Source: Nitrospira sp. UBA6493 (GTDB taxonomy: Bacteria; Nitrospirota; Nitrospiria; Nitrospirales; Nitrospiraceae). From it: DNA of 18,084 nucleotides. The position numbers were made by a program, and so were the translations under genes. The notes under the pieces are model-generated. The model had not been told where the DNA came from. It was given only the letters and a program-made list of their open reading frames with translations, and made no database searches. Shown piece by piece: positions 6,214-12,845 of this stretch. Position 1 is the stretch's first letter; each line of letters begins with the position of its first letter. Location: positions 1 to 18,084 of the forward strand of contig DJMJ01000003.1 in the NCBI GenBank assembly GCA_002435325.1, read 5' to 3'.

Positions 6214-7764
6214 ATGAGCGTACGGCTGCACCAATCAAAAGATGCCAGAAGTTGGACGGGAATGGTCCTCGCGATGGCCGCTTTCGTGTTGATTATTGTG
6301 GGAATCATCCTGCCGAGCGGGGCTGAGGCGCAAGGAGGCAACCGTACGGACATCGAAATCGATCATGGTGCGACGGGGTTCCCTCTGTCCGGAGGCCATG
6401 CGCAGGTCCAGTGCCAGCGCTGCCATTTGCAGGGCATTTTTCGCGGGACGCCGACACAGTGTATGCAATGTCATTCACCTGGCGGACGAGTCATGTCCAC
6501 GTTTAAGCCGGCAAACCATCTCCCCACCACTGTGAACTGTAATAGTTGTCATCGAACTACAAACTGGAAGCCGACATTTTTTATACATAATGGCATAGCT
6601 TCCGGTACCTGCACGAAGTGTCATAACAACAGTACGGTTCAGGGAAAGCCCGCCACGCATATCCAGACAGCGCTATCCTGCGACAGTTGTCATCGAACTA
6701 TTGGCTGGGCAGGAGCGGTTTTCCGACATCTGGGAGTAGCAACCGGAACCTGCGCGACATGCCATAACGGAGTACAGGCTCGTGGGAAGCCAACCACTCA
6801 TATGTCTACGAGGGCGTCCTGCGATAGCTGTCATCGAATGGTGGCGGCAAATTGGGTACTGGCATCGAGTGGCTACAATCACTCCGGTGTGGTTCCAGGC
6901 ACCTGTGCAACGTGCCATGGGAGAAATGCGACAGGTATTCCTGCTTCACATAAGGGTGGGGTCAATCCTACTGTGGCCTGCGATAGTTGCCATCAAACGA
7001 ACGGCTGGCGGCCGGCGACGATGAACCACACGGTGGTGACGGCGACGCCCTGCGCGACCTGCCACAACAATACGCTGGCGCGCGGCATTCCGGCGGGACA
7101 CCGGGGCGGATTGACGCCGGGGGCCTGCAACACGTGCCACACGACGACGGCCTGGGTGCCGGCGACGTTCAGCCATACGGGCGTGACGCCGGGCACCTGT
7201 ACCACCTGTCATAACGGCAGTGCAGCGACCGGCCTCCCGGGCTCGCACAAGGGCGGCACGAACCCGGGGATTTCCTGCGACAGTTGCCACCGGACGACGG
7301 GCTGGCGGCCGGCGACGATGAACCACACGGTGGTGACGGCGACACCCTGCGCGACCTGCCACAACGGCACGTTAGCCACGGGCAAATCCGGTAGTCACTT
7401 CGTAACGACTCAGGCTTGCAATAGATGCCATACGAACACGACCGCCTGGAGTCCTGTGACGGCCTATACGCATACAACACCTTATTACAGGGCGCATCGG
7501 TCCGGGGTGCTCTGTAGCGCCTGTCACACGACGAACAATGAAGTCAGTTCCTGGAGATATGCCGCGTACAGACCCGACTGCGCTGGTTGTCATGCGGGTG
7601 ATTTTAGGCCTACGGCGCACAAGAAGGTTGATTCTCCCGCGATCTACTACACCGTGTTGGAATTGAAAAATTGTTCCGGTAGTTGCCACATGTACACGAA
7701 CTCTACCTTCACGACGATTGCCAGGAGCCGCACCGGTCAGCATCGACCCACCGGCAGTTTCTAA
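6214..7764 (+). CDS. Exported multihaem c-type cytochrome, 17 CXXCH plus one CX3CH
   Basis: The open frame extends back to a TTG at 6124, but the ATG at 6214 is preferred. It gives a clean signal peptide (SWTGMVLAMAAFVLIIVG then PSGAEAQ, cleavage near residue 40), while the longer version covers palindrome 3 and adds 30 uncharacteristic residues. The product is 516 residues. The first two haems sit in a unit (IDHGATGFPLSGGH...CQRCH...TP.QCMQCH) that resembles a module of the 24-haem cytochrome. The rest is a different repeat of about 48 residues, CDSCHRT..W.PA...H.....GTCATCHNG...G.P..H, with two haems and two spare His per unit. The last motif, at residues 487-492, is C-SGS-CH, one residue longer than usual. 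Placed just before a beta-barrel gene, it may be an outer-membrane or surface electron carrier; that role is inferred. Confidence 0.88.
   Translation: MSVRLHQSKDARSWTGMVLAMAAFVLIIVGIILPSGAEAQGGNRTDIEIDHGATGFPLSGGHAQVQCQRCHLQGIFRGTPTQCMQCHSPGGRVMSTFKPANHLPTTVNCNSCHRTTNWKPTFFIHNGIASGTCTKCHNNSTVQGKPATHIQTALSCDSCHRTIGWAGAVFRHLGVATGTCATCHNGVQARGKPTTHMSTRASCDSCHRMVAANWVLASSGYNHSGVVPGTCATCHGRNATGIPASHKGGVNPTVACDSCHQTNGWRPATMNHTVVTATPCATCHNNTLARGIPAGHRGGLTPGACNTCHTTTAWVPATFSHTGVTPGTCTTCHNGSAATGLPGSHKGGTNPGISCDSCHRTTGWRPATMNHTVVTATPCATCHNGTLATGKSGSHFVTTQACNRCHTNTTAWSPVTAYTHTTPYYRAHRSGVLCSACHTTNNEVSSWRYAAYRPDCAGCHAGDFRPTAHKKVDSPAIYYTVLELKNCSGSCHMYTNSTFTTIARSRTGQHRPTGSF
7003..7068 (+). repeat. 66-nt direct repeat, copy 1, inside the 18-haem cytochrome gene
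   Basis: From GGCTGGCGGCCGG to CTGCCACAAC this matches 7300-7365 base for base except position 7047 (G here, A at 7344). The offset is 297 nt, exactly 99 codons, so the repeat keeps frame and covers the WRPATMNHTVVTATPCATCHN segment. Confidence 0.85.
7300..7365 (+). repeat. 66-nt direct repeat, copy 2, inside the 18-haem cytochrome gene
   Basis: Second copy of the 7003-7068 repeat, one mismatch. Other units of the same protein family repeat are far more divergent at DNA level, so this pair reflects recent duplication or gene conversion. Confidence 0.85.
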
Positions 7765-7767
7765 GGC

Positions 7768-7803
7768 AGCGGAAGATCCTTTTTCTTGTGAGGATCTTCC
7801 GCT
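7768..7803 (+). promoter_or_regulatory. 13-bp perfect hairpin between cytochrome and beta-barrel genes
   Basis: AGCGGAAGATCCT (7768-7780) pairs fully with AGGATCTTCCGCT (7791-7803) around a 10-nt loop TTTTCTTGTG. It begins 4 nt after the cytochrome stop and ends 26 nt before the next start. No T-run follows on either strand, so it is not a classic intrinsic terminator. A partial terminator, processing site or mRNA-stabilising hairpin that lets the cytochrome be made in excess of downstream genes is plausible. Confidence 0.6.
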
Positions 7804-7829
7804 CCTATCCCTTCACACCTTATGGGAGC

Positions 7830-10134
7830 ATGATTTTGGGAGTCAGCTACGAAAGCCGGTGGCGCCTTGTGATGTGGGGGCTGTTCCTCGTGGGACTGCT
7901 GGCAGTCTCGTGCATAGCGACTCCCGGTTCTGCCAGCGCGCAAGTCCTCGATTGTATCGAGATCGTAGAGACGCAGACGACGGCGGAAATTCATATCGTC
8001 TTCAATACCCGCCGCTCTATTTGCGCCATACCCCTTCGGAAAAGGGCGATCTCATCAGGATCTTTCTCGATTTTCCAGACCTTGATCGTTCCAGAAAGTT
8101 TGCGCGGGAGCTTGCAGCCTCACCACCCAGTGATCTTGTGCCGAATTTTTCCGTCACCTTTCCCGACCAAGCGACAAACGGACTCTCCATCCGATTCGAC
8201 AAACCGGTTCGCTTTCGAATTAGTCAGCGGGATATGAGAAGCGCCAGTCGCATCGTAATTGCGGTCAAATTAGATCGCCCGGTCCTCCCTCAGCCTGTTC
8301 CGCCAGAAGTGAAAATGCCGCCGCCAGAGGCGCCGAAAGCCAAGGGGCCCAAACAGGCTTTCGATATCCCGCCATTTCAGCCGGGGATGGATATTGAAAA
8401 GTATACTGAAGATCTTATGGCCTTGGGACGCGCGGCCCTGGCGGCTCAAGAGTCTGAGAAAGCGGTCATGATTTTTAATGCCGCTCTCAATCTTCCTCCT
8501 ACCAGGCAGGCCCGTGATGCGCAAGAAATGATCGGCATGGCTCGGGAACAGACGGGGGATATCGGCAAAGCCAGGGCTGAGTATGAACACTATTTGAAAA
8601 TCTATCCCGATGGCGAAGGCGCTGCTCGGGTCCGGCAGCGAGTCGCCGCGTTGGCTGATCTTCAGCAGGCCATTGCCCAGGGCAGGGTGAAAAAGCCTGC
8701 AAAGAAGGTTGATGAAATGCGCATCTACGGCAGTGTGTACGAATACTATTATGGCGGCTATTCACAGACAAAGATTACGGACAAGACGGACAATACCGTT
8801 ACGAAGTTCAACGCTCAGGATCAGTCGATGCTGCAGTCCGCTTTTGACGTTACCGGACGGTATCGGAAAGACGAATACGACACCAAGGTCGTCGTACGGG
8901 GAACTCAGACGTATGATCTGTTAGCTGATACGGAGATCAGGCGAAATGTCAGCCGACTCCGGGCGCTGTATTTGGAGCATTCGAGCCAGGACTCCTATTT
9001 CTTGCGCGTAGGCCGGCAACCCGGCAACATCGGGGGCGTGCTCGACTTCCGTTTCGATGGGGTATGGGCGCGCTACACGGCGGTTCCGCAGTTACTAAAT
9101 TTAAATCTTATCGCGGGCCAGCCGAGGCAGTTTAGTCTTACGTCGAACTATGTCCCTGATGATCCTCGAAACTTCAGAGCCGATTTGAGCCGGTATTTTT
9201 ACGGGGTGAACGTCGACATCGGCCCCATCGGGCAGGCTTTGAGCGGGAATGCCTATTTCATCAATCAGATGGTGAACAGCGTGGTCGATCGCCGTGCCGT
9301 GGGCACCGAAGTGCGCTATGCTTCAAACGGGAAAAATGCCTTTGGTTTGGTTGATTATGATATTTCTTACGGTGTGCTGAATGTGGCGATGCTCAATGGT
9401 GCATGGGTGACCGAGGGCACCACCTTCACGTTTCTGGCAGACCACCGCAAGACGCCCTATCTGCAGACGACCAATGCGCTCTTCAGCGTGCCGGGTGCGT
9501 CGCTGGATCATATCAATACCGGCAATGTAGATTTGCTGCGCGCACAAGCCAAGGCTGTCACGGCGACGAGCGACCTGTTCATGGCGGGTGTGATCCATGC
9601 GGTGACGAAGCAATGGCAAGTGGGAGGAGATGTGCGTCTCAACCGAATTTCCGGCACCCGGCAGTCCAATTGTCTGGTCATATTGCCGGGGACGAGCACC
9701 CTCTTTCTCAATCCCAATGCGACGACGGATGCACCCTGTACCTTGCAAGCGCAGCCTGGTACTGGCAATATCCTGACGTATACGGCGCAGGCCATCGGCG
9801 CCAACTTTCCATTTGAGAGCACGACCTTCGTTGCGAATGCCAGCTATATTACGAGTTCTGCCTATCGCGGGCAGTCGCTGACGCTCAATTCGCTGGCGCG
9901 CCTGAATACCCTATGGCAGTTCGACACATTCGTGATTCTGTATCACCAAAAGGATGATCTTCACGTTGAGTTGTATCGCGTTACGCCGACCGTTCGAATT
10001 GATTACCGGTTTTTTAATAGCTGGACGTTCGAAGCATCGGGCGGAGTAGAGAAAACGTTTACCAACAGCTCGATGCAAAAAGATGCCACGACTCGGGTAT
10101 TTTTTTTGTCGGTCTGCGCTGGGATTTTTCATAA
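7830..10134 (+). CDS. Outer-membrane beta-barrel protein with periplasmic TPR region, two apparent frameshifts
   Basis: The ATG at 7830 opens a signal peptide (RWRLVMWGLFLVGLLAVSC then SASAQ). That frame runs to about 8012 (...IHIVFNTR). The protein then continues in another frame from about 8015 (LYLRHTPSEKGDLIRIFLDF), as if one base is missing within 8008-8015. Near the end, a run of eight T (10100-10107) puts the reading out of frame again. With one more T, or two fewer, the protein ends FVGLRWDFS at a TAA (10132-10134), a typical barrel C-terminus, 2 nt before ccmA. Repaired length is about 768 residues: a beta-rich N-terminal domain, a Pro-rich linker, TPR helices (about 185-260), then about 480 residues of alternating, aromatic-rich strands. 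Without repair the second frame runs on into ccmA to 10345. A porin sheath or partner for the cytochromes is inferred from context; I see no MtrB signature. Confidence 0.72.
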
Positions 10135-10136
10135 TA

Positions 10137-10757
10137 ATGCTGGATATCTCCGAACTCATTTGTCATCGTGGGGATCGAAAGTTGTTCGGGCCTTTGACTC
10201 TTTCGCTGGCGAGCGGGCGGGTGTTGTCAGTGGAAGGGCCCAACGGGTGCGGCAAGACGACCTTGTTGCGGGCTCTGTGCGGGCTGACCACGCCGGATTT
10301 CGGAACTATCAGTTGGCAAGGCCAAGACATTGCCGAGGAGCGTGAGCGGTTTGCCGGACAAGTCGCCTACATCGGTCATCGTAACGGCCTGAAAGAGGAT
10401 CTGAGTCCGATAGAGAATGTGCAGGCCAGCTTGCAGATCGCTGGCTATGCGGCCGACAGTGAGGCGGTGCGTGCTGCATTGGAAGCCGTCGGGCTCAGCT
10501 CCTCGTGTTGCCGGCTACCGACCAAATTCCTCTCTGAAGGCCAGAAACGTCGAGTCGCGCTTGCCCGCCTCTGGTGCAGCGATCAACCGCTCTGGGTGCT
10601 GGACGAACCATTCACGGCGCTCGACGCGCAGTCATTCAAGCTGCTTCGAGACCGATTGCAGCAGCATGTCACGCAAGGAGGGATTGTTGTGGTGGCGACC
10701 CATCAGGACATGGGCATCGACCCGCAGACCATCCAGCAGCTCAGGCTCGGCGCATGA
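10137..10757 (+). CDS. ccmA: Haem exporter ATP-binding subunit CcmA
   Basis: A 206-residue ABC ATPase, start ATG 10137, 2 nt after the reconstructed stop of the barrel gene; upstream codons in this frame overlap that gene and are not used. It has Walker A GPNGCGKTT (34-42), a signature motif LSEGQKRR (132-139), Walker B LWVLDEP (152-158) and the H-loop His189. The length and the FLSEGQKRRVALARL sequence are typical of CcmA. With CcmB it forms the ATPase that releases haem-loaded CcmE from the CcmC complex in System I cytochrome c maturation, acting on the cytoplasmic face. No strong ribosome binding site is visible, so it probably depends on translation of the upstream gene. The stop overlaps the ccmB start (ATGA at 10754-10757). 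Confidence 0.95.
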   Translation: MLDISELICHRGDRKLFGPLTLSLASGRVLSVEGPNGCGKTTLLRALCGLTTPDFGTISWQGQDIAEERERFAGQVAYIGHRNGLKEDLSPIENVQASLQIAGYAADSEAVRAALEAVGLSSSCCRLPTKFLSEGQKRRVALARLWCSDQPLWVLDEPFTALDAQSFKLLRDRLQQHVTQGGIVVVATHQDMGIDPQTIQQLRLGA

Positions 10758-11437
10758 TGCAGATGGGAATGACCGGCGCGGTGCTCAGTCTTGTGCGACG
10801 CGATTTGTTGCTCGCCTGGCGCCGGCGTGCGGATGTCGCGACCACGCTGTTCTTCTTCGTGATCGTGGCGAGTTTGTTTCCGTTGGGTGTGGGACCGGAG
10901 CCCGCTGTACTCCGGACAATTGCGCCTGGGGTGCTGTGGATTGCGGCTCTCCTCTCCTGTCTGTTGTCGCTCGGGCGGCTGTTTGCGGTCGATTACCAAG
11001 ATGGAACGTTAGAGCATATGCTGCTGGCCCCGCAACCGTTGACGGCGCTCGTATTCGGGAAAATCGCCGCCCATTGGCTTGTGGCGGGGCTGCCGGTTGT
11101 CGCGCTGTCTCCATTGATCGGACTTCAGTTTGGACTGAGCGGTGATGCCATTGTGATTTTGAGCCTGTCCCTTTTGCTCGGGACTCCGACTTTGAGTCTG
11201 GTGGGCTCGATCGGTGCGGCGCTGACGTTGGGGGTTCGAGGAAGCAATCTTTTGAGCGCGCTGCTGGTGCTTCCCCTGTTCGTGCCGGTCCTCATATTCG
11301 GCGCTGGGGCGGTGGCGAGCAGTGAGTCCGGCATGGGCGCAGAGGGGCACCTCTCGCTGTTGGGGGCCTGTGTAGTCCTGGCGATTCCGTTTGCACCCTG
11401 GGCGACCGCCGCGGCGTTGCGCATTGCGGTGGAGTAA
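10754..11437 (+). CDS. ccmB: Haem exporter permease subunit CcmB
   Basis: A 227-residue polytopic membrane protein. The ATG at 10754 overlaps the ccmA stop; in-frame ATGs at 10757, 10763 and 10769 are alternatives a few residues shorter. The cytoplasmic start (LVRRDLLLAWRRRADVATTLFFFV) and LFAVDYQDGTLEHMLLAP are conserved CcmB features. About six hydrophobic helices follow, ending in APWATAAALRIAVE. Length is close to the usual 220. It is the membrane partner of CcmA in the CcmABCD complex. Confidence 0.94.
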   Translation: MMQMGMTGAVLSLVRRDLLLAWRRRADVATTLFFFVIVASLFPLGVGPEPAVLRTIAPGVLWIAALLSCLLSLGRLFAVDYQDGTLEHMLLAPQPLTALVFGKIAAHWLVAGLPVVALSPLIGLQFGLSGDAIVILSLSLLLGTPTLSLVGSIGAALTLGVRGSNLLSALLVLPLFVPVLIFGAGAVASSESGMGAEGHLSLLGACVVLAIPFAPWATAAALRIAVE

Positions 11438-11446
11438 GATGACAAG

Positions 11447-12190
11447 ATGAAGATGGAGCGCATCAATTGGTTTCAGTGGTCTTCGCCACAGGCGCTGTAC
11501 CCGTTAGCCGGGAAGCTGATTCCCTGGTTCGCGTGGTGGTCGGCCGTGTGCATCACGGCAGGCCTCTACATGGGATTGTTGGTGGCGCCGACCGACTTCC
11601 AGCAAGGCGATTCGTACCGCATCATCTTCGTGCATGTCCCGGCCGCCTGGATGTCTATGTTTCTCTATGTGGTCATGGCCGGGTGGGCGGCAGTGGGGTT
11701 GGGGTTGAAGGCGCGTCCGTCGTTTATGATGGCCCAGGCCATTGCCCCGACTGGCGCCCTGTTCACGTTTCTCGCGTTGTTCACCGGTGCTTTCTGGGGC
11801 AAGCCGACGTGGGGAGCCTGGTGGGTATGGGATGCGCGGCTGACTTCCGAATTGATCCTGCTCTTCCAATATGCCGGCGTGATGTTGCTCCACGCCTCGA
11901 TCGACGATCTCCGGCGTGCCGACCGCGCGAGTGCCGTGTTGGCTTTGGTGGGTGTCGTGAATGTGCCGATCATTTATTTTTCCGTGCGCTGGTGGAATAC
12001 GCTGCACCAGGGCGCCTCGATCAGCATGACTGCGGCGCCCAAGATGGCGGCAACCATGCTGGCCGCAATGGGCATAATGGCGTTGGGCTTTTGGTTGTAT
12101 AGCGCGGCGGTCACGTTGATGCGTGTCCGCAGTATTATTCTTGAACGAGAGCGGCACGCCTCCTGGGTGCAGATGGAGAGGGTGTCCTGA
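11447..12190 (+). CDS. ccmC: Haem-handling membrane protein CcmC
   Basis: A 247-residue protein with six predicted helices and the tryptophan-rich motif WGAWWVWD (122-129). Two His are in the positions expected for haem ligands: His63 in FVHVPAAW and His187 in NTLHQGAS. CcmC binds haem at the outer face of the inner membrane and passes it to CcmE. The start ATG lies 9 nt after the ccmB stop; an ATG two codons further in is also possible. It is the only ccm junction with a small gap apart from the loosely spaced operon ends. Its stop overlaps the ccmD start. Confidence 0.96.
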   Translation: MKMERINWFQWSSPQALYPLAGKLIPWFAWWSAVCITAGLYMGLLVAPTDFQQGDSYRIIFVHVPAAWMSMFLYVVMAGWAAVGLGLKARPSFMMAQAIAPTGALFTFLALFTGAFWGKPTWGAWWVWDARLTSELILLFQYAGVMLLHASIDDLRRADRASAVLALVGVVNVPIIYFSVRWWNTLHQGASISMTAAPKMAATMLAAMGIMALGFWLYSAAVTLMRVRSIILERERHASWVQMERVS

Positions 12191-12369
12191 TGCAGTGGAA
12201 TAGCCTCAACGAGTTTCTGGCGATGGGCGGGTATGGAATCTATGTATGGCCGTCGTTCGGGGTCACGGCCGTTTGCATGGTGTGGGAAGTCCTCGCCCTT
12301 CGCCGGCGACATGGTGCGGCCCGCGCTGCGCTGGTTCATCCATCTGGAACGATGGACGTGACATCATGA
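12190..12369 (+). CDS. ccmD: Small membrane protein CcmD
   Basis: A 59-residue reading frame between ccmC and ccmE, sharing a base with the ccmC stop (TGATG) and overlapping the ccmE start (ATGA). The product reads MQWNSLNEFLAMGGYGIYVW then PSFGVTAVCMVWEVLALRRR: one membrane helix (about 15-38) followed by a basic stretch, with the GGYG.YVW(P)S(F/Y)G signature of CcmD. CcmD sits in the CcmABCD complex and helps release haem-CcmE. The position and the signature make this secure despite its size. Confidence 0.92.
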   Translation: MQWNSLNEFLAMGGYGIYVWPSFGVTAVCMVWEVLALRRRHGAARAALVHPSGTMDVTS

Positions 12370-12845
12370 CGCCGAGACACAAACGCTTTGCCATGATCGG
12401 TCTTGGATTGGTCGCGCTAGGCATTGCCGCGGCGCTGGTGCTCAACGCCTTCAATTCCAATCTGGTGTTCTTTTTCACGCCGACGCAGATCGCCAACGGG
12501 GAAGCCCCCAAGGGACGAAGCTTCCGCATCGGCGGCTTGGTCGAAGCGGGGACGCTCACGCGCGAGGGCGACGGCCTCACGGTGCATTTCATCGTGACGG
12601 ACACCGTCAAACGCATTCCCGTCACCTACAAAGGCATTCTTCCGGACTTGTTTAAAGAGGGGAAAGGCGCCGTCGCTCAAGGCCAGCTGAGTACGGACGG
12701 CACATTTATCGCCAGCGAAGTATTAGCCAAGCACGATGAGAACTATATGCCGCCCGAAGCGGCCGAGGCCATCGAGAAAGCGAAGAAGGCCGGCGCGCAG
12801 AGCAGCAATACGCTGACACCAGCGCCCGGGAGGACAGGCCCATGA
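12366..12845 (+). CDS. ccmE: Haem chaperone CcmE
   Basis: A 159-residue protein with a short basic N-terminus and one membrane anchor (about 8-27), then a beta-barrel (OB-fold) domain in the periplasm. The haem-binding motif HDENY is at 123-127, with His123 the residue that bonds covalently to haem in this family and Tyr127 the axial ligand. FRIGGLVEAGT and VTYKGILPDLFKEG are further conserved CcmE segments. It carries haem from CcmC to CcmF. Start ATG 12366 overlaps the ccmD stop. The C-terminal tail after about 135 is Ala/Pro-rich, as is common. Confidence 0.96.
   Translation: MTPRHKRFAMIGLGLVALGIAAALVLNAFNSNLVFFFTPTQIANGEAPKGRSFRIGGLVEAGTLTREGDGLTVHFIVTDTVKRIPVTYKGILPDLFKEGKGAVAQGQLSTDGTFIASEVLAKHDENYMPPEAAEAIEKAKKAGAQSSNTLTPAPGRTGP

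Noticed and set aside
6213..7500. Regular repeats suggesting a CRISPR-like or tandem non-coding array
   Set aside because: The period is a multiple of three, varies between units and encodes CXXCH motifs; it is a coding repeat.
7718..7829. ATG at 7718 as the start of the barrel gene
   Set aside because: The first hundred residues of that frame overlap the cytochrome gene and the hairpin and have no export signal; the proper signal peptide is in another frame from 7830.
10135..10345. Extension of the barrel frame into ccmA as a fusion protein
   Set aside because: The tail (about 70 residues) is ccmA read out of frame; the natural barrel end FVGLRWDFS-stop appears one base over, just before the ccmA start.
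11467..12102. Second long rightward frame over ccmC
   Set aside because: It is a high-GC shadow of ccmC with no membrane pattern; similar shadows over ccmF and ccmI were ignored for the same reason.
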